Made by a program: the position numbers and the translations under genes. A DNA stretch of 64,000 bases from Amycolatopsis thermoflava N1165 (GTDB taxonomy: Bacteria; Actinomycetota; Actinomycetes; Mycobacteriales; Pseudonocardiaceae). Where the stretch lies: positions 8,020,150 to 8,084,149 of the forward strand of contig NZ_KI421511.1 of assembly GCF_000473265.1 (NCBI RefSeq), written 5' to 3'. The notes below the pieces were generated by a model. It saw only the letters and a list, made by a program, of their open reading frames with translations, did no database searches and was not told the DNA's origin. Shown here one piece after another: positions 1 through 7,997 of the stretch (the stretch's first letter is position 1; every line of letters starts with the position of its first letter).

Positions 1-216
1 CTCGGTCAGCACCGCGCACTGCCCGAGCAGCCCGAGGCCGCCGCCCCCGACCGCGGTAGGCAGCGCCGCGTCGATCACCCCGGCCCGCGCCAGCTCCTGC
101 CACACCGCGCGGTCGAACCCGCCCTCGCCGTGCGGGCTCGCCGAAGCGCGCTCGGACAGGATGCGGCCGGCGAGCGCGGCCAGTTCGGTCACGTCCGCAC
201 TCAACGCGAAGTCCAC
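1..216 (-). CDS. fadE27: acyl-CoA dehydrogenase, FadE27-like (ChsE5-type), partial
   Basis: Only the first 72 codons lie in the window; the gene runs off the left edge. The GTG start at 216 follows a strong GGAGG site 4-10 bases upstream. The visible protein has the N-terminal helical pattern of acyl-CoA dehydrogenases (DRAVWQELARAGV, then a Gly-rich turn). It directly follows the 393-residue acyl-CoA dehydrogenase gene with an 10-base gap, and this pairing next to fdxD and mce4 is the arrangement of fadE26-fadE27, whose products form a heterotetrameric dehydrogenase for cholesterol side-chain CoA esters. The gene name rests on context as much as on sequence. Confidence 0.75.
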   Translation of the reverse strand, partial: MDFALSADVTELAALAGRILSERASASPHGEGGFDRAVWQELARAGVIDAALPTAVGGGGLGLLGQCAVLTE

Positions 217-226
217 AGGTTCCTCC

Positions 227-1408
227 TCAGCGGGTCACGGGCAGGGACAGGGCGGTCGCCGCGATCAGGTCGCGCTGGATCTCGTTCGTGCCGCCGCCGA
301 AGGTCAGGATCAGCGCCGAGCGGTGCGCCCGTTCGAGTCGTCCGCGCAGCAGGGCGCCGGGGGAGCCGGCGCGCACCACCGCGCCCGGCCCGACGACCTC
401 CATCAGCAGCCGGTACGCCTCGATCGCCAGCTCGGTGCCGAACACCTTCGTCGCCGAGGCCTCCGCCGCGCCCAGCTCGTCCGAGCCCGCGGCCCAGGCG
501 ATCCGCCAGTTGCGCAGCTTGAGGTACTCGGCGTGGGCGTGCACGCGGGCCAGGTGCATCCGGACCCACTCGGCGTCGATGACCCGGCTGCCGTCCGGCT
601 GCTTGGTCTCCTGCGCCCATCTCCGCACCTCGTCCAGCGCGGAGATGATCGGCGCGGCCGAGGTCAGCGCCACGCGCTCGTGGTTGAGCTGGTTGGTGAT
701 GAGCGGCCAGCCCGCGTTCTCGTCGGCGATCCGGGCGGACACCGGCACGCGCACGTCGTCGTAGTAGGTCGCGCTCGTGCCCGGTCCGGCGACGGTGCGC
801 ACCTTCGTCCAGGAGAAGCCGGGCGCGTCGGTCGGCACGACCAGGATGCTCAGCCCCTTGTGCCGTTTCGCGTCCGGGTCGGTGCGCGCGGCCAGCCACA
901 CGTAGTCGGCGTACTCGATCAGGCTCGTCCACATCTTCTGGCCGTTGACGATGTAGGAGTCGCCGTCCCGGACCGCGCGGGTGCGCAGGGACGCGAGGTC
1001 GGTGCCCGCCTCCGGCTCCGAGTAGCCGATCGAGAAGTGCAGCTCGCCGCCGGCGATGCGCGGCAGGTAGAACGCCTTCTGCTCCGGCGTGCCGAACCGC
1101 ATGATCGTGGGCCCGATCGTGTTGACCGTCAGGAACGGCACCGGCACCCCGGCCACGGCCGCCTCGTCGGTGAAGACGAGCTGGTCGAGCATGGGCCTGG
1201 CCTGCCCGCCCCACTCCTCCGGCCACCCGATCGCGAGCCACCCGTCCCGGCCCAGCTCGCGCACGATCTCCTTGTAGGCCTTGCCATCCCCGTACTCGCC
1301 GCCGTCCCCGGCCAGCGCCTCGCGCCGTTCCGGGGTCATCAGCCTGGCGAAGTAGTCGCGCAGTTCGTCGCGCAGCCGGTCCTGCTCGGGCGTGTAGCTG
1401 ATCCGCAT
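227..1408 (-). CDS. fadE26: acyl-CoA dehydrogenase, FadE26-like (ChsE4-type)
   Basis: A 393-residue flavoprotein of normal acyl-CoA dehydrogenase length. The FAD/substrate motif GYSEPEAGTDLAS is at about residues 128-140 and the C-terminal FGGGTNEIQRDLIA motif is intact. The ATG start has a GGAGGTGAC ribosome site. Together with the following fadE27-like subunit it should form the alpha2beta2 enzyme that introduces a 2,3 double bond into steroid side-chain acyl-CoA. It is divergent from fdxD, and the shared intergenic region holds a KstR-type operator, so cholesterol-responsive de-repression is expected. Assignment to FadE26 rather than another FadE is from synteny with mce4. Confidence 0.85.
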   Translation of the reverse strand: MRISYTPEQDRLRDELRDYFARLMTPERREALAGDGGEYGDGKAYKEIVRELGRDGWLAIGWPEEWGGQARPMLDQLVFTDEAAVAGVPVPFLTVNTIGPTIMRFGTPEQKAFYLPRIAGGELHFSIGYSEPEAGTDLASLRTRAVRDGDSYIVNGQKMWTSLIEYADYVWLAARTDPDAKRHKGLSILVVPTDAPGFSWTKVRTVAGPGTSATYYDDVRVPVSARIADENAGWPLITNQLNHERVALTSAAPIISALDEVRRWAQETKQPDGSRVIDAEWVRMHLARVHAHAEYLKLRNWRIAWAAGSDELGAAEASATKVFGTELAIEAYRLLMEVVGPGAVVRAGSPGALLRGRLERAHRSALILTFGGGTNEIQRDLIAATALSLPVTR

Positions 1409-1466
1409 GCGTCACCTCCGGCCCGCCCGGTCGTTGCTGGAAGCAGACCGGTCCGTGGCGCTAGTC

Positions 1467-1480
1467 TAGAACACGTTCTA
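1467..1480. promoter_or_regulatory. KstR operator between fadE26 and fdxD
   Basis: The 14-mer TAGAACACGTTCTA fits the published KstR consensus TnnAACnnGTTnnA at every defined position and is palindromic except for its centre. It lies in the 105-bp divergent promoter region, about 60 bases from the fadE26 start and 34 bases from the fdxD start, so one bound TetR-family dimer could control both directions. KstR represses steroid catabolic genes and is released by cholesterol-derived CoA thioesters. Confidence 0.85.
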
Positions 1481-1513
1481 TTTCTATCAGCTCCGCCGCC
1501 GAGGAGGAAAGCC

Positions 1514-1705
1514 ATGGAGGTCGCCGTCGACCGGTCGCTGTGCGAGGCGAACGAGGTGTGCATCGGGTTCGCGCCCGCCGTCTTCGAGCTGGATGACGAC
1601 GAAGAGTTGCGCATCGTTCACCCGTCGGTGCCCGAATCAGAAGTAGAACGTGTTTCGCAAGCGATCGCGGCTTGCCCCAAGAATGCGCTGTTCACCGTCG
1701 AGTAA
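1514..1705 (+). CDS. fdxD: small 3Fe-4S-type ferredoxin FdxD
   Basis: A 63-residue ferredoxin starting at ATG 1514 after a GAGGAGG site. Three cysteines are present: Cys9 and Cys15 in CEANEVC and one in the C-terminal CPKNAL, the pattern of single-cluster [3Fe-4S]-type ferredoxins that feed actinobacterial cytochromes P450 and ferredoxin-dependent dehydrogenases. Most of the remainder is acidic. It sits directly after the KstR operator and before hsd4A, as Rv3503c does in M. tuberculosis, so a role in electron supply for steroid oxidation is likely, although its partner is not visible here. Confidence 0.85.
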   Translation: MEVAVDRSLCEANEVCIGFAPAVFELDDDEELRIVHPSVPESEVERVSQAIAACPKNALFTVE

Positions 1706-1733
1706 ACGGCAGAAACTGGGGCTTGTCCGGGAC

Positions 1734-1747
1734 GAGAACAGATTCTA
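1734..1747. promoter_or_regulatory. degenerate KstR-like site in the hsd4A promoter
   Basis: GAGAACAGATTCTA matches the KstR consensus TnnAACnnGTTnnA with two substitutions (first T to G, and GTT to ATT). It overlaps a possible -10 hexamer TAGTCT (1746-1751) seven bases ahead of the GTG start, in a layout fit for leaderless transcription. The site is weaker than the one at 1467, so it is proposed rather than established. Confidence 0.45.
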
Positions 1748-1758
1748 GTCTGGCCGTC

Positions 1759-2649
1759 GTGGAAGGTATACGGGAACCGCGGGTGGCCATCGTGACCGGG
1801 GCCGGGGCGGGACTGGGCCGGGCGGAGGCGCTGGCGCTGGCCCGTTCGGGCGCCTCGGTCGTCCTCAACGACGTCACGGAGGCCGCGAAAACCGTCGTCG
1901 AGGAGATCGAAGCCGAGGGCGGCCGGGCGCTGCTCGTCACCGGGGACGTGGGCGAGCGCGCCACCGCCGACGCCCTCGTCGAAGCCGCGCTCGACCACTT
2001 CGGCGGGCTGCACGTCGTCGTCAACAACGCCGGGGTGCTGCGCGACCGGATGCTGTTCTCGATGTCCGACGAGGAGTGGGACACCGTGATCCGGGTGCAC
2101 CTGCGCGGGCACTTCCTGTTGTCCCGCAACGCCACCGCGCACTGGCGCGCCCAGTCCAAGGCCACCGGCGCGCCGGTGTTCGCGCGGATCGTCAACACCG
2201 CGTCCGAGGCGTTCCTCGTCGGATCCGCCGGTCAGCCCAACTACGCGGCCGCCAAGGCCGGCATCGTGGGCCTCACCGTCGCCACCGCCCGGGGCGCCGC
2301 GCGGTACGGCGTGCGGGCGAACGCCATCTGCCCCCGCGCGCGCACCGCCATGACCGCCGCGGTCTTCGGCGACGCGCCGGACGGCGGCGTCGATCCCTTG
2401 TCGGTGGACCATGTCGCCCCGTTCGTCGCGTTCCTCGCCTCGGAGCAGGCGGAGCGCATCAACGGCCAGGTGTTCGTGGTGCATGGCGGCATGGTCGCGC
2501 TGCTGAAACCGCCCGCGGTCGAGCAGCGGTTCGACACCGCCGGTCCGCTGTGGACGGCCGACGAGCTGGCGGCCACCGTGGGTGCCCACTTCGACGACCG
2601 AGATCCCGACACCATGTTCGCCGCCACCGAGATCCTGGAGCTCCCATGA
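1759..2649 (+). CDS. hsd4A: short-chain dehydrogenase, Hsd4A-like 17beta-hydroxysteroid dehydrogenase
   Basis: A classical/extended SDR of 296 residues from GTG 1759. The Rossmann motif TGAGAGLG is at about residues 13-20, NNAG at about 91, and the YxxxK catalytic pair occurs as NYAAAKAG. The C-terminal extension beyond 250 residues resembles the single-domain Hsd4A/MFE-2-like dehydrogenases. I chose 1759 because residues upstream do not resemble the family and a -10-like element is correctly placed for a leaderless mRNA. It occupies the Rv3502c position before the mce4 transporter. Likely roles are steroid 17beta-hydroxyl or side-chain 3-hydroxyacyl-CoA oxidation. Its stop overlaps the next ATG (ATGA). 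Confidence 0.8.
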   Translation: MEGIREPRVAIVTGAGAGLGRAEALALARSGASVVLNDVTEAAKTVVEEIEAEGGRALLVTGDVGERATADALVEAALDHFGGLHVVVNNAGVLRDRMLFSMSDEEWDTVIRVHLRGHFLLSRNATAHWRAQSKATGAPVFARIVNTASEAFLVGSAGQPNYAAAKAGIVGLTVATARGAARYGVRANAICPRARTAMTAAVFGDAPDGGVDPLSVDHVAPFVAFLASEQAERINGQVFVVHGGMVALLKPPAVEQRFDTAGPLWTADELAATVGAHFDDRDPDTMFAATEILELP

Positions 2650-4160
2650 CACTCACCGTGCAGCCGCACCGCGAATCCGTCGGCCTCAAAACCGGTCAGC
2701 TCTATCTCGACGGCCAGTGGGGCCCCGGTACCGGCGGCGACTCGTGGACCCACCGCCACCCGGCCACCGGCGAGGAGATCGGCGAGTTCGCCATCGCCAC
2801 CGAGGCCGACGTCGACGCCGCGGTCGCGTCGGCGCGCGTGGCCTTCGAGTCGGGCGCCTGGTCGAACTCCCGCGCGAGCACGCGTGTCGCGGTTCTGCAC
2901 CGGTACGCGGACCTGCTGCGTGAGCACGCCGAGGAGCTGCGGTCGTTGCAGGCGCTGGACAACTCGGTGCCGTTGTCGTTCAGCAGCACGATCTACGCGA
3001 CCTCGGTCGGCGCCGCGGCGGACGTGTTCGACCACCACGCGGGCTGGGTCGACAAGCTCGGCGGCGAGACCCTGACGCCGTACCAGGGCGGCGACCACCT
3101 GGCGATGACCTTCCGCGAGCCGATCGGCGTGGTCGCGGCGATCCTGCCGTGGAACGCGCCGTTCCTGCTGTTCGCGCAGAAGGTCGCCCCGGCACTCGCG
3201 GCCGGGTGCACCATCGTGCTCAAACCTTCGGAATACTGCACGTTCACCGTGCTGCGCATGGTCGAGCTGCTGGTCGAGGCCGGGCTGCCGGCCGGCACGC
3301 TCAACGTCGTCACCGGCCCCGGCGACCCGGTCGGCGAAGCGCTGATCACGCACCCCGGGGTCGACAAGGTCAGCTTCACCGGCAGCCGCGCGGTCGGCAA
3401 GCACATCGTCGAGGCCTCCGCGGGCACGCTCAAGCGGGTCTCGCTCGAACTCGGCGGCAAGAGCCCGGCGCTGGTGTTCGCCGACGCGCCCAACGTCGCC
3501 CTGGCCGCCGCGACCGTCGTCGGCGCGGTCACGATGGGCCTGTCCGGCCAGGCGTGCGTCGCCAACACCCGGGCACTGGTGCACCGGGACGTCTACGACG
3601 AGTTCCTCGGCGCCGCGCAGGGCATGGCGCAGGCGATGACCTACGGCGACCCGTTCGACCCGGGGGTCATGGCCAGCCCGCTCATCAACGCCAAGCAGCT
3701 GGAACGGGTGCTCGGCTACATCGAGAAGGGCAAGGCCGAGGGCGCCCGGCTGGTCACCGGCGGCGAGCGGCTCGGCGGCGACCTGGCGAACGGCAACTTC
3801 GTCGGCCCGACCATCTTCGCCGACGTGGACAACCACGCGACGATCGCGCAGGAGGAGATCTTCGGCCCGGTGCTCGCGGTCGTCCCGTTCACCGACGAGG
3901 ACGAGGCCGTGCGCCTGGCCAACGACACCGAGTACGGGCTCGGCGCGGGCCTGTTCACCGCCGACGTCCAGCGCGCGTTCCGCGTGTCGCGCAAGCTGCG
4001 CGCGGGCACGATCGGCATCAACGGTTTCCAGATCGAGCCGCACCTGCCCTTCGGCGGGTTCAAGCAGTCCGGGCTGGGGCGCGAGGGCGGCAAGTCCTCG
4101 ATCGAGGCCTACACCGAGCTCAAGTCGGTGTACCTGCCGCTGACCGACGAGATGATGTGA
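2646..4160 (+). CDS. NAD(P)-dependent aldehyde dehydrogenase
   Basis: A 504-residue aldehyde dehydrogenase of full family length. Seen motifs are the oxyanion-region WNAPF, the general base in SLELGGKSP, the catalytic cysteine in SGQACVAN, and EEIFGPVL near the C terminus. Translation is coupled to the preceding SDR by an ATGA overlap and to the following SDR by TGATG. Its position inside the mce4 locus suggests an aldehyde arising during steroid or related alicyclic breakdown, but the substrate cannot be read from sequence. M. tuberculosis lacks a gene at this place, so it is a lineage-specific addition. Confidence 0.85.
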   Translation: MTLTVQPHRESVGLKTGQLYLDGQWGPGTGGDSWTHRHPATGEEIGEFAIATEADVDAAVASARVAFESGAWSNSRASTRVAVLHRYADLLREHAEELRSLQALDNSVPLSFSSTIYATSVGAAADVFDHHAGWVDKLGGETLTPYQGGDHLAMTFREPIGVVAAILPWNAPFLLFAQKVAPALAAGCTIVLKPSEYCTFTVLRMVELLVEAGLPAGTLNVVTGPGDPVGEALITHPGVDKVSFTGSRAVGKHIVEASAGTLKRVSLELGGKSPALVFADAPNVALAAATVVGAVTMGLSGQACVANTRALVHRDVYDEFLGAAQGMAQAMTYGDPFDPGVMASPLINAKQLERVLGYIEKGKAEGARLVTGGERLGGDLANGNFVGPTIFADVDNHATIAQEEIFGPVLAVVPFTDEDEAVRLANDTEYGLGAGLFTADVQRAFRVSRKLRAGTIGINGFQIEPHLPFGGFKQSGLGREGGKSSIEAYTELKSVYLPLTDEMM

Positions 4161-4921
4161 TGGGACGCCTCGACGGGAAGACCGCGCTGATCACGGGCGC
4201 GGCCAGGGGACAGGGCGCGGCCGCGGCCCGGTGGTTCACGCAGGAGGGCGCGAAGGTGATGGTCGCCGACGTCGCCGACGACGACGGCAAGGCCCTCGCC
4301 GACGAGATCGGCGCGGTCTACCAGCACCTCGACGTCTCGCGCGAGGACGACTGGGCCGCCGCGGTGCAGCGCGCCGAGGACGAGTTCGGCGGCCTCACCG
4401 TGCTGGTGAACAACGCCGGAATCCTGCACTTCTCGGAGCTTGCGCACACGTCACTGGCCGATTACGAACGCGTCATCGGAATCAACCAGATCGGGGCGTT
4501 TCTCGGCATGCGCTCGGTCGTTGAACCGATGACGCGGGCCGGTGGCGGCTCGATCATCAACGTGTCCTCTGTGGAGGGTCTGGCCGGCATGCCGTTCCTC
4601 GTCGCCTACACCGCGAGCAAGTTCGCGATCCGGGGGATGACGAAGGTGGCCGCGCTGGAGCTGGGGCGCAAGGGGATCCGGGTCAATTCGGTCCATCCCG
4701 GCATGATCGACACGAAGATGGTGGCCGACGCCGCCGGCGGGGCGGAGATCGACATGGCCTGGGTCGGCAAGAAGGTCGCGCTGGGACGCGTCGGCAAGCC
4801 CGAGGAGATCGCGCAGCTCGCGGTGTTCCTGGCCAGTGACGAGAGTTCCTACTGCACGGGCGGGGAATTCGTCGCCGACGGCGGGGCGACGGCGACCCAT
4901 GCACTGAACCTGCAGGGGTGA
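4160..4921 (+). CDS. SDR oxidoreductase, 3alpha(20beta)-hydroxysteroid dehydrogenase-like
   Basis: A 253-residue classical SDR with TGAARGQG cofactor motif, LVNNAGIL, catalytic YTASKFA and the PG motif in VHPGMIDT. Segments such as GSIINVSSVEGLAG and ASDESSYCTGGEFVADGG closely resemble what I remember of Rv2002/FabG3 and the Streptomyces 20beta-hydroxysteroid dehydrogenase. It is translationally coupled to the aldehyde dehydrogenase. Downstream, before yrbE4A, an AT-richer spacer of about 100 bases contains a CCGCT/AGCGG hairpin, so the transporter genes may have their own promoter as well as read-through. Confidence 0.8.
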   Translation: MGRLDGKTALITGAARGQGAAAARWFTQEGAKVMVADVADDDGKALADEIGAVYQHLDVSREDDWAAAVQRAEDEFGGLTVLVNNAGILHFSELAHTSLADYERVIGINQIGAFLGMRSVVEPMTRAGGGSIINVSSVEGLAGMPFLVAYTASKFAIRGMTKVAALELGRKGIRVNSVHPGMIDTKMVADAAGGAEIDMAWVGKKVALGRVGKPEEIAQLAVFLASDESSYCTGGEFVADGGATATHALNLQG

Positions 4922-5020
4922 TCGACTTCACGGGAATACGAAGTAAACACCGCTAACGCAAAGCGGTTTCCCGCAAGGGAGTAAGACTCAGAGCAACGAG
5001 GCTGGGGTCGCGGAGGTGTG

Positions 5021-5815
5021 ATGGGGTCACGCACGGGAACGCTCACGATACCGGGCACCGCCGCGCTCACCCAGGTCGGCCGCCTGTCCACACTGGCCTG
5101 GGAAGTGCTGCGGGCGATCCCGCGCAGGCCCTTCCAGTTCCGCGAGTGGATCCTGCAGTGCTGGTTCTTCGCGAGCGTGACGATCCTGCCCACCGCGCTC
5201 GTCGCCGTCCCGTTCGGCGCGGTGATCGCGCTGCAGCTCGGTTCGCTGACCCAGCAGATCGGCGCGCAGTCGTTCACCGGCGCGGCCAGCGCACTGGCCA
5301 TCGTGCAGCAGGCCGCCCCGCTGATCACCGCCCTCCTCGTCGCGGGCGCCGGCGGAAGCGCCGTCTGTGCCGATATCGGCGCGCGCAAGATCCGCGAAGA
5401 GATCGACGCGATGGAGGTGCTCGGGGTCAACCCGATCCAGCGCCTCATCGTGCCGCGCGTGCTCGCCGCGATGGTCGTGTCCGTGCTGCTCAACGGCCTG
5501 GTCAGCGTGGTCGGCGTGCTCGGCGGGTACTTCTTCAACGTCGTCATGCAGGGCGGCACCCCGGGCGCGTACCTGGCCAGCTTCAACGCGCTGGCGCAGC
5601 TGCCGGACCTCTACGTCAGCGAGATCAAGGCCGTGCTGTACGGGTTCGTCGCCGGGGTGGTGGCCGCCTACCGCGGACTCAACCCGGCGGGCGGGCCGAA
5701 GGGCGTCGGCGACGCGGTGAACCAGGCCGTGGTCATCACGTTCCTGCTGCTGTTCCTCATCAACGTCGTGCTGACCGCCATCTACCTGCGGATCATTCCG
5801 CCGAAAGCGCTGTGA
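5021..5815 (+). CDS. yrbE4A: Mce4 ABC-type permease subunit YrbE4A
   Basis: A 264-residue MlaE/YrbE-family integral membrane protein with the family pattern of an amphipathic N-terminal helix followed by about five hydrophobic segments. GARKIREEIDAMEVLG is the conserved cytoplasmic EExDAxxxxG coupling-loop signature for the MceG ATPase. ATG 5021 is preferred over GTG 5018 because the CGGAGG site (5011-5016) is too close to the latter. It is the first transporter gene, and its stop overlaps the yrbE4B ATG. It forms the membrane channel of the Mce4 steroid importer together with YrbE4B. Confidence 0.93.
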   Translation: MGSRTGTLTIPGTAALTQVGRLSTLAWEVLRAIPRRPFQFREWILQCWFFASVTILPTALVAVPFGAVIALQLGSLTQQIGAQSFTGAASALAIVQQAAPLITALLVAGAGGSAVCADIGARKIREEIDAMEVLGVNPIQRLIVPRVLAAMVVSVLLNGLVSVVGVLGGYFFNVVMQGGTPGAYLASFNALAQLPDLYVSEIKAVLYGFVAGVVAAYRGLNPAGGPKGVGDAVNQAVVITFLLLFLINVVLTAIYLRIIPPKAL

Positions 5816-6678
5816 TGACCGCCGAAACGCTGGAGAGACAGCCCGGGGTGTCCGACCGGACACTCGAGATGATCGCGCGCCCTGGCGCGGTGCTGGAGGG
5901 ACTGGGCAGCCAGCTCTCCTTCTACGTCCGCGCGCTCGCCTGGGCGCCGCGCACGCTTCGCCGCTACAGCAGGGAAACGCTGCGGCTGCTGACCGAGGTC
6001 TGCTTCGGCACCGGCGGTCTCGCGGTGATCGGCGGGACACTCGGCGTGATGATCGGCATGACCCTGTTCACCGGTCTCATCGTCGGCCTGCAGGGTTACG
6101 CCGCGCTCAACCAGCTCGGCACCGCCGCGCTCACCGGGTTCATCTCGGCCTACTTCAACACCCGCGAGGTCGCGCCGCTGGCCGCCGGGCTCGCGTTGTC
6201 GGCGACCGTCGGCTGCGGGTTCACCGCCCAGCTCGGCGCGATGCGCATCTCGGAGGAGATCGACGCGCTCGAGGTGATGGCGGTGCCCAGCCTGCCGTAC
6301 CTGGTCACCACGCGCGTGCTGGCCGGGCTGGGCGCGGTGATCCCGCTGTACGCGGTCGGGCTGCTGTCGTCCTACCTGGCCTCGCGCCAGGTCACGGTGT
6401 GGCTCTACGGCCAGTCCGCGGGCACCTACGACCACTATTTCGGGCTGTTCCTGCCGCCCGAGGACGTGCTGTGGTCGTTCGGCAAGGTGATCGTGTTCAG
6501 CGTGCTGGTGATCCTGTCGCACTGCTACTACGGCTACACCGCCAGCGGCGGGCCCGCCGGCGTCGGCGTCGCGGTGGGGCGCGCGGTGCGGACGTCGATC
6601 GTGCTGATCTCGGTGCTGGACTTCTTCCTCAGCCTCGCGGTCTGGGGCGCGACCACGACGGTGAGGATCGCCGGATGA
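5815..6678 (+). CDS. yrbE4B: Mce4 ABC-type permease subunit YrbE4B
   Basis: A 287-residue MlaE/YrbE-family permease, paralogous to the preceding one. The coupling-loop signature reads MRISEEIDALEVM, and the hydrophobic segments cover most of the C-terminal two thirds. ATG 5815 shares its A with the TGA of yrbE4A, indicating translational coupling. The two permeases form a heterodimer in the inner membrane on which the six Mce proteins assemble; the ATPase MceG is encoded elsewhere and is not in this window. Confidence 0.93.
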   Translation: MTAETLERQPGVSDRTLEMIARPGAVLEGLGSQLSFYVRALAWAPRTLRRYSRETLRLLTEVCFGTGGLAVIGGTLGVMIGMTLFTGLIVGLQGYAALNQLGTAALTGFISAYFNTREVAPLAAGLALSATVGCGFTAQLGAMRISEEIDALEVMAVPSLPYLVTTRVLAGLGAVIPLYAVGLLSSYLASRQVTVWLYGQSAGTYDHYFGLFLPPEDVLWSFGKVIVFSVLVILSHCYYGYTASGGPAGVGVAVGRAVRTSIVLISVLDFFLSLAVWGATTTVRIAG

Positions 6679-7997
6679 GACGGGCGGTTCTGCTGCGGCG
6701 GCTGTGGCACCAGGTGCTCGGCCTGGTGTTCCTCGTCGTGTGCGGGCTGTTCTTCGCCACCACGGTCGCCGCCTACAACAAGGAGTTCACCCCGGTCGCG
6801 ATGGTGCGGCTGGAGACCGACCACGTCGGCAACCAGCTGCGCAAGGGCTCCGACGTCAAGATCCGCGGTGTCGTCGTCGGCGAGGTGCGCTCGATCCAGG
6901 CGATGGGCGACCACGCCGCGCTGGAACTCGCGCTGGACCCGGACCGGCTGAGCCTGATCCCGGACAACGTCTCCGCGCGGCTGCTGCCCAAGACCCTGTT
7001 CGGCGAACGCTACGTGGCCCTGCAGATCCCACCCGATCCGTCGGAAAGGCACATCGCGGCCGGCGACGTCATCCCGCAGGACCGCAGCAGCTCGGCGATC
7101 GAGCTGGAGCAGGTGCTGAACAACGTGATGCCGCTGCTGCAGGCCGTCCAGCCGCAGAAGCTCGCCAGCACGCTCAACGCGGTCTCCACCGCGCTCGACG
7201 GCCGCGGCGAGCAGCTCGGCGCGACGCTGGTGAACCTGTCCGAGTACCTGGCCGGGCTGAACCCGTCGCTGCCGGACATCAAGGCCGACATCACCGGTCT
7301 GGCCAACGTCGCGGACACCTACGACCGGGCCGCGCCGGACTTCCTGCAGGCGCTGGCCGACCTGACCACCACCACGAAGACCCTGGTGGACAAGCAGCAG
7401 GCGCTCACCCAGGTCTGGGGGTCGGTCACGAACGCGAGTGACAACCTGGACAGCTTCCTGCGCGTCAACCAGGCCAACCTGATCAACCTCACGGTCACCT
7501 CGCAGTCCACTTTGGAGGTTCTCGCGAAGTACGCGCCGGAGTACCCCTGCCTGCTGCAGCAGCTGGCCGAAGCCGTGCCGCGCGCGTACGAGGCCTTCGG
7601 CGCGGGCACCGACAAGATGAACCACGTGACGATCCGGTTCGTCGCCGACCGCACCAAGTACGAGCCGGGCAAGGACGAACCGGAGTACCTCGACAAGCGC
7701 GGTCCGCGTTGCTACCCGATGGTGCTGCCGCCCGGGCGCTGGCCGCAGTACCCGCCGGGCGGGCCGATCCAGGACGGCTCGACCCACCCGCCCGCCGGAC
7801 CCGGCGCGAGCGTTCCGCTGCCCAGCAACGGGATCATCGACGGCGGGTCGTCCACCACCGGATCGGTCGCGAACTCGCCCGCCGAGCAGGACCTGGTCGC
7901 CGCGCTGCTGTCGCCGGCCGCGCCGCAGGACGTGCCGGGGTGGGGAACCCTGCTCGCCGGGCCGCTCTACCGCGGGGCGGAGGTGGAGGTCCAGTGA
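6675..7997 (+). CDS. mce4A: Mce family protein Mce4A
   Basis: A 440-residue Mce protein. A short basic N terminus leads into one transmembrane helix (about residues 13-31), then the MCE/MlaD domain (about 38-118, with GSDVKIRGVVVGEV), a long coiled helical region and a proline/glycine-rich C-terminal tail. ATG 6675 overlaps the yrbE4B TGA. In solved Mce complexes six different subunits form a hexameric tube spanning the periplasm; this is the first of the six. The substrate class (cholesterol and related sterols) is inferred from the flanking KstR-regulated genes. Confidence 0.92.
   Translation: MRRAVLLRRLWHQVLGLVFLVVCGLFFATTVAAYNKEFTPVAMVRLETDHVGNQLRKGSDVKIRGVVVGEVRSIQAMGDHAALELALDPDRLSLIPDNVSARLLPKTLFGERYVALQIPPDPSERHIAAGDVIPQDRSSSAIELEQVLNNVMPLLQAVQPQKLASTLNAVSTALDGRGEQLGATLVNLSEYLAGLNPSLPDIKADITGLANVADTYDRAAPDFLQALADLTTTTKTLVDKQQALTQVWGSVTNASDNLDSFLRVNQANLINLTVTSQSTLEVLAKYAPEYPCLLQQLAEAVPRAYEAFGAGTDKMNHVTIRFVADRTKYEPGKDEPEYLDKRGPRCYPMVLPPGRWPQYPPGGPIQDGSTHPPAGPGASVPLPSNGIIDGGSSTTGSVANSPAEQDLVAALLSPAAPQDVPGWGTLLAGPLYRGAEVEVQ

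Noticed and set aside
4922..5020. KstR box between the 20beta-HSD and yrbE4A genes
   Set aside because: AAAC and TAAC segments occur, but nothing matches TnnAACnnGTTnnA with fewer than three mismatches.
5027..6040. Long minus-strand frames across the mce4 permease and other genes
   Set aside because: They are Arg/Asp/His/Gln-rich mirror frames of strongly supported genes with high third-position GC and have no ribosome sites or family motifs.
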